A DNA stretch of 64,000 bases from the NCBI RefSeq assembly GCF_963678635.1, contig NC_087066.1, forward strand, positions 48,519,129-48,583,128. The letters run 5' to 3'. Positions 29,901 through 41,312 of the stretch are shown here, piece by piece. The stretch comes from Symsagittifera roscoffensis (Eukaryota > Xenacoelomorpha > Acoela > Convolutidae). The translations under genes were made by a program, and so were the position numbers. The notes under the pieces were generated by a model. The model was not told the DNA's origin, searched no databases, and saw only the letters and a list, made by a program, of their open reading frames with translations. The first letter of the stretch is position 1, and every line of letters begins with the position of its first letter.

Positions 29901-31930
29901 ATCGATAGCAGAGGGGAGGTTCAACGTGATAATTCCTGCCCCGAACAAAGTGGTAGACCCAGACAATTACTACCCGTCCCGATCTGAGCTTACCGCCGTT
30001 TGGGCTGACATTTCCAATGCCATACAGGGACTCAAAGATTGTAGCACAACTCGGTTGGTGCTAGATGAGGTTCTGGGGTTGGAGCTGTCCAACTTCGCCA
30101 GATTGCTGAAGTTAAGACCAGGGGTAGATGACGATCATCTGTTTATACAACAGGTGGCTGATGATCTCTGGTTCAGACAGATGGATCATGCCGAGAATGA
30201 GCAGGGCAGGACAGTCAGGAAGAACATGACATCAGCGGAAGAAGATCTCATGGCAATGGCTTTGCGCACGAAGCCGCACAACAACGTATGGTTGTACTTG
30301 TCACCAAGGCTGTGCACCTTGGGTGAGGACGCGTTCGAGCATGCGCCGGCAGTGATAAAAGAGATACACGTGTATCTGAAGAACTTATTTGATGCCCGGG
30401 AGTTAGCTGGGGGCATGATGTTGAAATTGATGCAGGACGTAAACACAATGTCGCTGGACAAGTTCCAAGCTGACGTGCTAGCCACGAGGGCACAGTATGA
30501 ACGATCGGATGCCATCTTGGGTGGAATGGGAGGGGGATGGACGCCATCCTTCCTGTCGACGTGCTATCCTAGGGCATCCCGGAACCTGATCGCGAGTTTC
30601 GTCAAGGACATCAGGAAGTTGTCGATTGGCCTGATATTAGCCTTATACGTGACATTTGGTCATGAACATTTCGTGAAGGGACAGGCGAATCTCTTCACCC
30701 AAGCGTTGGCAGATTTGAGATTGGATGGACTCTTGACTCTGATTGCCATGACCTACAGTCGACTGGGTGATTTGCTTGTGCTGTTGCGTTACCCTGAACA
30801 ACTCCAGGGACCAAGTCGTGAGTTCAATGCGCAGTTGGAAACCGCCTCGCTCAGGAAGATGAAAGACTGGAGGAATCTCCTGCTCCAATATCTCTTGCAA
30901 CAGAACAGAAGCGTCACGGGAGAAGATAAGGTGCCGACGGATGCGGGTGAGTGTAAGCAATATTGTGGCATGCCCTTGCTGACAGATTTGGCTGTCATGG
31001 TGCGGATCGATCCGTTGGCTCTGATTCACGGACTGCGGGAATTCGTCACGGTGGTGTATGGACCGGTGATGTCTTTCGCGTTCCCGACCATGTTAACCTG
31101 GTCTCAGTTGTGGACTGTTCCGTGCTGAATTGGGTAGAGCAGAGGGAGCTGAGAGGGCTGGCCAGCGACGATAGGCTGTTCGGAAGAATAGCTGAGCCAG
31201 GTTGGGTGTTGATGGATTTCAACAACCACTTCAAGTGCTGCCGGACCAATGCCCTCGATATCCGCCGATAAGGAGGAAGTTGTTGGGAGCCACATCTCCC
31301 ATCATTGCCCCTCGCATCGGAGCAGCTCGTGATGCGGAGAAGAGAATGCTGAAGTAGAGTGAAGGGATGGAGCCGCGCTTCATCAGCTGGAATGTTGCAG
31401 CCGCGCACACGTTTGACTTCTCATTTCCTGATGCTTGGAGTAGGAAAAAGATCAAGGCGTTACCTTCCAGGAGACCAGAGGTCTCGGCTGAAATGTGGAA
31501 CGAAGTGTATACTCCCACGGATGATTTATAAAGACTGAAGTGGTCAGGAGAAGCGAAAGTAGTGATGCTGGAAGTGGCAAGGGAGAGCAGAGGAGGCTCA
31601 TACATAACGATAGAGGACCTGGCACCACATGGCGAGGAGTCCGTAGAATTCCTGGTGAACGATGAATTGTTTTATCACGCACGAGACATGACCGTACCGG
31701 CTCGGCCGGACTCGGGCATAGACACACGACAAGGCCCTTCAGGACCCAAGCCGAAACCTGATGCAGGTGATGATGAATTGATGGATCAGGACGATAACGA
31801 TAACGACATCGAGGGAAAGACGGGAAAACCGGGTGAGACGGATCTAGGAGCGTTGGAGAGAGACTGGCTAGAATACCGGTTCAGTGAAGACGACGATGGG
31901 GAAGTCGATGGGAGTCTATTGCTAATGACG
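26911..31930 (+). pseudogene. ORF2 remnant with SGNH hydrolase domain, right copy
   Basis: It aligns along its length with the intact left ORF2. Lesions: CGA to TGA near 27464, TGG to TAG near 27478, a frameshift region 27860-27960, TGG to TGA near 28997, deletions near 31090 (about 40 nt) and 31236 (about 170 nt, at a GCTGCCGG match), TGG to TAG at 31355, and TAA near 31529. The SGNH part (28080-28570) is uninterrupted and keeps IIGDSLVRDL, LGTNDV and DGIHF. The second SGNH-like unit lies in the open stretch 29017-31128. From 31562 the frame runs in-frame into ORF3 because the ORF2 stop is replaced by a 27-nt acidic insertion. Confidence 0.85.
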
Positions 31931-34900
31931 CCATCGTCTTTCATGTCCCCTACAAAGGAGGCGTCGGCCGACTTATCCCCGATGGACCCAATAAGCCAGG
32001 CGAGAGAATGCCGAAATAGAGATCCGCAGAGATTGCTCCATGAGTCACCGAGGAGGAGAAAAATCGAAGAATCAATGAGGGTATCCTTCCTGAGCACGCT
32101 GCCGGAAGAGGAATGGGAGAGATGTCAAAGTGAGTTAGAAGGCCAGACAGGGGCAACCTGGAGCCGAGTGAATTTCATGGAAAGATCATGGGACGTGATA
32201 CGACGATATGGGACGCAGTCCATAATGAAGGTGGGATTGAACCAACCCATCATGCGTGAGGTCCTGCAGAAAATAGTGAACTCCATGGAGTCGGATTTTC
32301 TGACCGAGTCAGTTACAGAAGACAGTGCCGATGATCAGCAGGTCACAAAGAAATTACCTGTTAGACGAGCCAGAAAGGGGCTGAAGCGACTAAAAGGGAA
32401 GACAGGAAGTCGAGCCGTGAACCCGAGAGTGGTGAAGTTGAAAGCCGGCGCAGTGGTGGCCTCTTTAACGAGCGCAGGTCGTTCAGGCGAGAGCGGGCAA
32501 GGAGATGGTGCAACACTGACAGGGGGAGAAAAAGAGAATCTGATACCCCCTATGCTCTTGGCAGGTCTGACCACGACAGCCGTGAGATCAATGAAAACAG
32601 CACGAACCCTGGCAGACACTAAATTAGAGATGGAGATCATCAGTCAATGTGGATCTGGAGAACTTGAAGATTACAGGCCCTCGCGGACCAACATGGCCAA
32701 ATTGAAACTGGAAGGACAACTCGACGTGGTCGAGTACAGTCGAGTCACTGTGCCGGAATCGGTCCACATGGGAGATCCAGCAGGGGGTTATGTGGAGATG
32801 TTGAAAGCGAGAAACTCCGCGAGAGGGCACCTGATGGCTTGGAGCGAGAAGCGAGCCATGCAGGAATATCTGAAAGAGCTTACGGAGAATTCAAACTTAA
32901 ATCGGAAAGAATACGGTACGGTAATGTCCTCTGAAGCGAATGAAATCGGCTTAGAAAAACTACTAGAAATTTCTTGGAGGGCGGCCCTCCAGAGATACTT
33001 CGACCAGTCGATGCATGCACCTGCTACGGTGGCAGCATACCTGGCTCATCCTTGCATGAGAACCGATCTGCAAGTACGGTTGGCTTGGTGCTTGATGGGC
33101 ATCAAGAAGGCGGAATATGAAGCCAGTAATGATTCGAAATCACGGGAACAGGAGCTGGAGTTGATGGAAGATCTGCGAGCGTTGATTTCAAAAGACGATT
33201 CTGAGATAGCATGGGCTAAGCGTAAGGATGCCCTTTGCTTTGTCAGGTTCGTGGTGGATCGTATCCCCACTCCTGTTTTGGGAGAATGTATAAAGATCAT
33301 TCGGCAAAAGGGAGTTGATTGCGAAAGGAATTTCCTTAGGGCACTCCTGGAACTATATCAGGATATGCCGTTGACTGTACCAAATAAGGGGTCGAATGAC
33401 ATGGAGAGCTATCGCAAGTTGGAAGAAGTGAGAAGATATTCCAACAAAGAATTGAAAAAGGGCCGGGAGTTCATTGAAGCAGTCAAGGGACAAAAAGACT
33501 TTGCAACACTAGGGAAACTGAAGTCGTTCCAATATGTGTCTGGCATACCGGGGATGGCGTATAATCCCTTCGTGAATGAAGAAGCCAGGGAAGCGTACTT
33601 CGACTATGAGCAAGTCATAGTACTCAATTTCTGGGTTGAACGGATTAAAGAAACTGGAATGCTGATGGTGGAACGACCCAAGCTGGGAATTATCTTGGAA
33701 GAACGAGTGGTCGAACCCTCGGTTCCCGAGCTAAAGGGGCAAGTGAGTTTTGATTGTGGTTCTTGGGACGGTCCCTTGAAAACCAGTCTAGTAACGATGT
33801 GGGAACTCATGAAGCCTTCTTGGTGTCCTCATCCTAACGCCGGTTTAATCTGGGACATGACGGCGGATATCACGTTAGACCTAGATGATGACGCGAGTTT
33901 ACATGATCTGGCCATGATACACCATCTGCTGGCCATGAGGTTGACGAAGCGGAAGAGCAACCCATCCACGGAGCTGTCCGAGGAAGGTCCATCGAGCAAT
34001 TTGTTGAAGCAAGGCACATGCTTGGCTCAACATAGTGGGATGGAAGGACATGTTTGTAACTTGATGCACTGCCTGATTACGCTGAGCGAGCAGCATCGAC
34101 AACTGGCACGATTGTACGGAAGATTGAGCATGTCGGATAAGTTTTGATTGTGAAAGCACGGATCTGAAGGCGAGTTGCAAGATGTAGTGGGTGAAGAGTT
34201 TCTGAGATTGAACGAAGGTAATGAGTCGTGAACTAGATCTTTTCAGAACCACCTGCAAGGTTCTGAGAATACCCAACTGACGAGCTAAAGGGGCAAGTGA
34301 GTTTTGATTGTGGTTCTTGGGACGGTCCCTTGAAAACCAGTCTAGTAACGATGTGGGAACTCATGAAGCCTTCTTGGTGTCCTCATCCTAACGCTGCTTT
34401 AATCTGGGACATGACGGCGGATATCACGTTAGACCTAGATGATGACGCGAGTTTACATGATCTGGCCATGATACACCATCTGCTGGCCATGAGGTTGATG
34501 AAGCGGAAGAGCAACCCATCCACGGAGCTGTCCGAGGAAGGTCCATCGAGCAATTTGTTGAAGCAAGGCACATGCTTGGCTCAACATAGTGGGATGGAAG
34601 GACATGTTTGTAACTTGATGCACTGCCTGATTACGCTGAGCGAGCAGCATCGACAACTGGCACGATTGTACGGAAGATTGAGCATGTCGGATAAGAGTGG
34701 TATGGAGTTGGTCGCGGATTGTCATGGGGTGACGGATGTAAACTTGACCACAGCCTTGGGATTTTGTAGCATGACGAGTTCGATAGAATCGCTTGAGCGC
34801 CTGGAGCGTGCCCATGAGCTAGTGACGTCCCTCAGCGTGGAAGTATTCCCTGGAGCATTGCAGACAGAGCAGAAGATCGGAGGCTGGCGAGAAGCTCTGG

Positions 34901-35541
34901 AGAACGAAATGAATCTGAAAGATAGTGAAGCATATCATAAACCTACTGGTTCGAAATATCTAGTGGGTTCAAGCTCCGCACCATATTGCAGTAGTAGGTA
35001 TCCTACACACATGGTGGTGATGGATGCGAGGACACAGCAGGTGTTGATTGACCAACTTTTCTCTGTGCCAAAGTGCGTGAGGTTGGCCAGAATGTCGGAG
35101 AGGTCATATGATTTGTTGGCAATGATCTTTCGGGCAGTCCCGAAGAGATCTGAAGGCGAGTTGCAAGATGTAGTGGGTGAAGAGTTTCTGAGATTGAACG
35201 AAGGTAATGTGAGTGAGTTCCAGAAGCAGAAAGCGAGTGGAGCGTTACCCACTGAATTCCCCACCATAGAAGAGAAAGACGACTTACACAGAATTCTGAT
35301 GGAGGTGGAACCGTTGCTGGGAGCCTCAGGGTATCGGACCCGAAGAAACATAGTGAGAACCCATGGGGAGTATCCTTGCCACTGCTTGGCGCAGACGTTG
35401 TGGTACCCCAAACGCGGGAATCTGATGCTAGTATGGGACGTGGAGGAGTTGTACTCTACGGGGTTGCCCGATCAGAATCAACAGGTGTCAATCGTGGTGG
35501 TTAGTGCCATGCTGGCAGTGAGATGGTTGGAGGCTACGTGA
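31929..35541 (+). pseudogene. ORF3 remnant, right copy, interrupted by a patchwork duplication
   Basis: The frame corresponds to left ORF3 and is open from the in-frame join with ORF2 to 34147. There 139 nt of rearranged sequence and a 415-bp repeat interrupt it. The downstream part (34297-35541) is open again to a TGA and supplies the C-terminus that the left copy loses at the window edge. Features include a basic patch at 32350-32410 and Cys/Trp-rich segments (SFDCGSWDG, PSWCPHPN, HGEYPCHCLAQTLWYP). No family recognised. Confidence 0.78.
33727..34695 (+). repeat. 415-bp direct duplication with templated filler
   Basis: 33727-34141 is repeated at 34281-34695 (offset 554) with a few substitutions. 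The 139 nt between are stitched from short copies of nearby sequence: about 12 nt from 33748, 35147-35209, and 35544-35599. This looks like serial template switching. Confidence 0.85.
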
Positions 35542-36062
35542 AGATGAGTCGTGAACTAGATCTTTTCAGAACCACCTGCAAGGTTCTGAGAATACCCAAA
35601 GCCATTGAAAGAATATGGTCAAGGCAAAGATTGATGCCTTGGTTCCGTGCAGTGATGACATCATGGATGTATGAACGCGCGAAGCGTCAAATGTCGAGGA
35701 ACACGGAAGCCTATCAATCTTTCCAGCTAGATATAGGACCGGGAGCCTATAAGAGAGCATTCCTGACGCACAGAAACGCGGTCACCACGGCGGTGAAGCG
35801 AGTAGCTGGAGCGCCTTGTGTAACTGAAGATGAAAAGAAAGAGGTCTTAAGAGCTGACCTAGAGAAAAATGTGAGCCTATGTCTTCACAACAGCTTTTGC
35901 AGGAACCGGGAGCAGAAAGTGAATGTGGACTTGCTACCTTGTTGCAAACCGAGGCTGTTGGAACAGGAGGGTTGGGGCACGGCCCGCAACTCTCTGGACA
36001 TGTTAGAGAAAGTTCTGGAAGACAGTGACGCTGAACATCAGGATGGAGAAATGATGGAGTGA
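35523..36062 (+). CDS. Element ORF4, small unknown protein
   Basis: This ORF of up to 179 aa overlaps the end of ORF3 in another frame; an alternative ATG at 35544 lies two bases after the ORF3 TGA, suggesting coupled translation. The protein is basic in its first half (IERIWSRQRLMPWFRAVMTSWMYERAKRQ is split by no stop) and has a Cys-rich stretch (SLCLHNSFCRNR, LLPCCKPRLLEQ), ending acidic. No domain recognised. The left-copy equivalent is outside the window, so conservation is untested. It may instead be the frameshifted tail of ORF3. Confidence 0.5.
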   Translation: MVGGYVKMSRELDLFRTTCKVLRIPKAIERIWSRQRLMPWFRAVMTSWMYERAKRQMSRNTEAYQSFQLDIGPGAYKRAFLTHRNAVTTAVKRVAGAPCVTEDEKKEVLRADLEKNVSLCLHNSFCRNREQKVNVDLLPCCKPRLLEQEGWGTARNSLDMLEKVLEDSDAEHQDGEMME

Positions 36063-36807
36063 AGATGACCAAAGAAAAGAAGAGAAGGAGAGAAAAACTT
36101 GATTGTATTGGTGTGCTAAAACTTGAACAAATCAACCAAGTTTTGATTATTGAACTTGTTAAACTTTTTGTTTTGATTTAGTTTGGTCAAACCAAACTTT
36201 GAAAATTGTTACAATTGTTAAAATTGTTGAAAGAGAATTTTAGTTGTACTACTTATGTATATATATAGAACATAGGTGAGTATATTTACCTATTTAAACA
36301 CGACTGAAGTTTTTAACCTGTGTAAGACACTATTTCACTGTGTGGCGACATGGTAAACTTGAGTAAACTCGCTCGAGATGGGTGGGTAACTCAATAACTT
36401 TCCTAGCCACAGAGTTTCTTAGTTTTAATATTGAAAGGACCGCATAAATAACTGATTATACTTGGTGAGTGATGTTAAGTTATTTTTAACGGGTGCCTGG
36501 CCGTGCCACGTCCCAACTTTTTAATCACAAAGAGCGAAAAGAAGTTTTATGGCAAGACGACAAAGTAGTCAGAAAATTTTTTTTATCTAGGACGCTCCTC
36601 ATGGTGCAAATTTTGTGAAAATGTTGAAAGGCAGTGAAATGTAGTACGATGCCATTTGTGAACACGTAGTGAGTTGAGGTGGAGTAGATAAATTTCATTT
36701 TCTTATGCGATTTGTAAGAAAGATTACAGAGAACTGGAACACTACTTGACGATAACCCGGTGTTATGCGATCAATAGGGACATTGATGGGGACTTGTCCG
36801 GGGAGTA
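36063..36807 (+). other. Non-coding 3' region before the 3' LTR
   Basis: There is no ORF. It starts with a purine-rich run (36063-36105), then AT-rich sequence. It ends TTGTCCGGGGAGTA directly at the LTR, a weak polypurine-tract candidate (GGGGAG) for plus-strand priming. The same 13-mer recurs inside pol. Confidence 0.6.
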
Positions 36808-37690
36808 TGTGTCATTCTGCCAGATGGCACAGCGCAACCTTCCGGCGACACGAAATAAAACGAATAAAGGCCTTATTAACGAAAAAGTATTGCGAAGGAG
36901 GGTACGAATATTCTAGAATTTTTATTTTCAAAATTTCGATCGGAAGAGGAATATTTCTCAGAAATACAAAAAAGACGGCCATTTTGACGAAAGACGACGA
37001 AAAAACAGAACAACGACAAATATTGTGGAAAACTGTCGCACGAGAGACAAAAAATACGAAGCCTCTTGTCGTGGCAACAACACACGATAAGACTCTTAGC
37101 AGAGGATATTAGTGGAGAAGGAAGCTTCAGTGGGGAAGGAATATTCCACGGAATCCTCCCGTGCCACAAATTGGAAGAGATGAGGACGTTATCTCAGGAA
37201 GATTACGGGAGCGGAGTCTTGGTCCCCCAGAGACTGTTTTATGTAAAGGGACTTTATAAAACTAACTTTGTAGCTACTTGGATGTCGTAGAAGTCTGAAT
37301 TAACACCGGTATAATTTGATATTTTAGAATATGAGTAGCTAGAAAGAGGAAAGGGTCAATCCATCTCCAATGGATTTAATATAGAACTGTCACACAAAAA
37401 CATATTAAAATAGGTTGTTCGAGCCGTGTTTTTAATGGCAATCACGTAGTCTGAGGATCCGAGACTCAGCTATGTGGTTGTGTTCGCATGTAAACGAAAG
37501 CTGATCAAAAGTCGTTTGACTGATGGCCTCAAAGTAGTAACTTTTTACTTAGCCCTAAACAGACCAGAAAATCAACTGACAAGGTCGAGACGGTGAAAAA
37601 CGAGTAGGATTAAAGTAACTGACGCCTGCCATTCGTTAATAGGTACTTTTCTACGCTCCGTCGCTGTGTAGTATTTGGGCGAATGTTACA
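36808..37690 (+). repeat. 3' LTR of right copy (883 bp)
   Basis: It begins TGTGTCATTCTGCCAG and ends GAATGTTACA, matching the inverted LTR at 21234-22117 throughout with many substitutions. AATAAA occurs near 36853 and 36875. It is flanked on the right by reverse-transcriptase-coding sequence. Confidence 0.88.
37255..37260 (+). promoter_or_regulatory. TATA-like box in right LTR
   Basis: TATAAA follows GGGACTT. The aligned left LTR reads TATAAC a few bases away, so conservation is partial. Confidence 0.3.
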
Positions 37691-38789
37691 ATGGTCAAAC
37701 CCCTGTCCAGAACTCACAGAAACCACCAGGAAAAAATACACCGAAGTGGTCCACTGGAAACCGGTCTTTATGATCTTGTCAAAAAATAAAGTTGGTTATA
37801 ACTTCATTGAAACCCTCAATAGAACTTTGAACAGCCTGATAGAAAACAACGAAAATATCTTCGCAATGCACGCAGCAATGATTTTTTCACACTTATTACT
37901 GTGCAAAACAAAGGCCGAAATTGATGGATCTTTATCCAAACCAATAGCAAGGCGACTTAAGCAATGGCAAGACGGAGACCTGGATGGACTATATAATGAA
38001 GGAAAGGCGCTGCAAATGCGCTTGTTGAAAGGAAATAGAAGAAAAACTGAAACTGAAGCACAACAGTTCAACAAACTAATGAGTACTGGAAAAATATCAA
38101 GCGCAATTGAAAAACTAACAGACACATCTAAAGGCGTTCTTTCGCTCGACGAGATTGTCAAAGGTAAGACAGTAGAACAGACTCTCATAGAGAAACACCC
38201 ACCATCTAAACCAATTGATGAGAACTATATTACACCAGTCTCAAACGAAACAATTCCTTTCCATCAATCGATATTTGATCAGATAAACGGTCAACATATC
38301 AAATGGACAGCCATGAGAACGCACGGATCGCATGGACCATCTGGCCTCGATGCAAATGAATGGAGACGTATTCTAACACACTTCGGGCAACAATCAGTTG
38401 AAATTTCAAAAACAATTGCTAAAATTGCAAAAAAATTGGCCACATAAGAACTAAATCCAGAACTAATGGAACCATATAACGCATGCAGATTAATACCCTT
38501 AGATAAGAATCCAGGGGTAAGACCCATAGGCTTGGTAGAAGTTATGCGTAGGATAATAGGGCAAACAATAACTAAATGCCTAAAAAACGAACTCATGTCG
38601 CTCGTTTCAAACTACCAACTCTGCCTAGGACAAAAATGTGGCATTGAATATGCGATCCACACGCTAAGAGATCAATACAGCAAAACTTCCGCCGATGCTG
38701 TTCTACTGATAGATGCCGAAAACGCTTTCAACTCGCTGAACCGAAAGCTGGCATTAAAAACATCGAAATTACCTGCCCTTCCATTTTAA
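37691..38789 (+). pseudogene. Reverse-transcriptase fragment of a second retroelement
   Basis: Two ORF pieces in one frame are separated by a TAA (near 38446). The second contains RLIPLDKNPGVRPIGLVEV, then RRIIGQTITKCL, CLGQKCGIEYAIHTL and motif A (VLLIDAENAFNSLNR), the pattern of RTs common in invertebrate retroelements; it stops before the YxDD motif. The upstream part has HGPSGLDANEWRRIL, typical of the same proteins. Whether it is DIRS-like or non-LTR I cannot decide. The 5' end is cut by the LTR at 37690, so the giant element inserted into it. An AATAAA follows near 38850. Confidence 0.7.
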
Positions 38790-39060
38790 CAATAATTATA
38801 TTCATAATTTGACTTACACTTGTACACTTGAAAATACTTTCAACTGGCAAATAAAGTGTTTTATTTTATTATGCGAGATGAAAATTGGAAGGGCCCCTTT
38901 TGTAATTTAGTTTTTGTAATTTAGTTTTTGTAATTTAGCTGAACCGAAAGCTGGCATTAAAAAACATCGAAAATACCTGCCCTTCCCTTTTAACAATAAT
39001 TATTTTCATAATTTGACTTACACTTGTACACTTGAAAATACTTTCAAATGCGAGATGCAA
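38737..39060 (+). repeat. Direct duplication, 200-bp offset
   Basis: The block beginning CTGAACCGAAAGCTGGCATT, the tail of the RT fragment plus its AT-rich 3' flank, occurs at about 38738 and again at about 38938. A triplicated TTTTTGTAATTTAG unit lies just before the second copy. Confidence 0.8.
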
Positions 39061-39178
39061 ATTATGAAAAATCCCTCAATAATGAAAACGTTTTGGAAGG
39101 CGCTACAATGCCATACCATCTCAAGAAAACCCCTGAAGAAAACGCTTCTATGTAGCTTTTCCTATTTTAGGTGGTAGA

Positions 39179-41312
39179 ATGATCAACATAAAATTAAGGC
39201 CCGAGGAACTTCTGGCCGCTACAAATGTTACGGCGACTACTCCAGTCACCGTGAGTTTCCATAGTGGAACAAGTCTTCCTGCAGGAACTTCCGTAGTAAA
39301 TACAATCGATATCTCCGCGCTTGTTGAATTGGCACACAATGAGTATCAGAGAGGAGAGTACGAGTCAGCTGAGCGGCATTGCATGCAGCTGTACGCTCAT
39401 TGTCCTGATAATGTGGCAGCGCTTTTGCTGCTGTCATCAATTCATTTCCAAGTAAGTTAAAATTTTGGGCCGTTATATGAATTATATTCTACTTGTGCCA
39501 TTTTCGTTACATGGTTTTTTATGATAGTATGAATCACGATTTTCTTTTAGTGCAAGAGGTTAGATCTGAGTGCCAAGTACTCATTGGAAGCTATTCGAAA
39601 AAACCCAAGTCTAGCAGAAGCTTACAGTAATTTGGGAAACGTTTTCAAAGAAAGAGGGCAAATCGGTGAAGCCCTACAAAATTACAAACACGCCATCAAT
39701 TTGAAACCAGATTTCATTGATGGGTATATCAATCTGGCTGCTGCTCTTGTAAGCGCTGGAGACATGGAAGGGGCTGTTCATGCATACTTGTCTGCATTGC
39801 AATGTAATCCTGAGCTGTACGCTGTAAGAAGTGACCTGGGAAACCTCTTGAAAGCCCTAGGTATGTCTGAAACCTCAAAAATTCAATCATGGAACTTATG
39901 AGCTTCATTTCTGAATGCCATATTTTTGAGTATTTTCTATTTTACAGGTCGCTTGGACGAAGCTAAGCATTGTTATCTGAAAGCAATTGAAACAAAACCT
40001 GACTTTGCGGTTGCCTGGAGTAATCTCGGCTGCGTTTTCAATGCACAAGGAGAAATTTGGCTGGCGATTCACCATTTCGAAAAGGCAGTACAACTTGACA
40101 GCAACTTCCTTGATGCTTACATAAACCTTGGAAATGTTCTCAAGGTAGAAAATTGTTTCCGCGCATAATTTGCGTACAGATTAAGGATATTTATTTCATT
40201 TTTTTGTTTGATTGAAGGAAGCGAGAATCTTCGAGCGAGCAATCGGAGCTTACCTGCGAGCTTTGAACTTGAACCCTCTGCATCCAATTGTGCATGGAAA
40301 CTTGGCTTGTGTATACTATGAGCAAGGACTCATTGACTTGGCTGTTGACACGTACAAAAGAGCGATCGAATTACAACCCAACTTCCCTGATGCATACTGC
40401 AATTTAGCAAATGCACTTAAGGAAAAAGGTGATTCAAATTGTTGGCTCATATTTGGCTCTTCAAATTGTTGGCTCTTCAAATTGTTGGCTCATATTAGGA
40501 CATAAAAACTAAATTAGCGTGAAAACCAGATTGATCTTTCAAGTTTAGTAATTGCTGTTCAGTAAAATGAGTTTTATCAGGTCTCGTCTCAGAGGCAGAA
40601 GAGAGCTACCAAACAGCTCTTAGACTATGTCCGAACCACGCGGACTCCTTAAACAACCTGGCCAACATAAAACGGGAGCACGGACTGATAGAGGAGGCAA
40701 TTCGTCTGTACTGTCGAGCACTGGAGGTGCAGCCAGAATTCGCAGCTGCTCACAGCAACTTGGCCAGTGTTCTCCAACAGCAGGTTTCTTTTAAGTTTTT
40801 CAACAAAGATTTTCTCCATAGATAAATCAAGTGATGAATTCATCACGTTCGGTGTGAGAAAAGATTGCCGCGTTTTGCAATATATTAGACAATTTTCTAG
40901 TTCAAAGCAGGATTGTTTGACAATGTTTTCAGGGTAAGCTGTCGGAAGCTCTGAGTCACTACCGTGAGGCCATCCGTATCCACCCTACTTTCGCAGACGC
41001 CTATAGCAACATGGGAAATGCCTTCAAAGAAATGGGCAGTGTCAACGAGGCACTTCAGTGCTACACGAAAGCCATCCAGATCAACCCTGCGTTTGCTGAT
41101 GCTCACAGCAACCTCGCAAGTGTTCATAAAGACTCGGGAAATATCCAAGAAGCGATCCACAGTTACAGGACATCGCTGAGATTGAAGCCAGATTTCCCCG
41201 ACGCATATTGTAACTTGGCTCATTGTCAGCAGATTGTGTGCGATTGGGCGGATTACTCAGACAGGATGAAGAAAATTGTGAAACTTGTTCAGATTCAGCT
41301 AGACAAAAACAG
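39179..41312 (+). other. OGT: OGT exons 1-6: TPR superhelix
   Basis: About 34-residue TPR units run from [20 protein letters not shown] in exon 1 to [19 protein letters not shown] and [14 protein letters not shown] in exon 6. The Asn ladder (NLG, NLA) lining the groove is present in nearly every unit. The exon 2-6 order matches the vertebrate protein with no unit evidently missing, so this is a full-length nucleocytoplasmic-type isoform. Confidence 0.92.

Larger units (their letters stand above)
22118..37690 (+). mobile_element. Giant Ty3-type LTR retrotransposon, right copy (5' truncated, defective)
   Basis: It starts inside the protease region of pol (the sequence from GATGAGGAACTTG onward equals the left copy at about 14420) and continues to a full 3' LTR. 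The leader, ORF1, Gag and protease active site are absent from the window. RT is removed by a 1,468-nt deletion (junction 22328/22329). ORF2 carries several nonsense codons and two further deletions, near 31090 and 31236. ORF3 is interrupted by a patchwork duplication. If the left copy inserted into this one, the missing 5' part lies beyond the left window edge. Confidence 0.9.

Noticed and set aside
1-37690. A single 15-kb-arm palindrome or inverted segmental duplication
   Set aside because: The copies differ by many substitutions and indels, start at different points of the element and have diverged LTRs, so they are two separate insertions.
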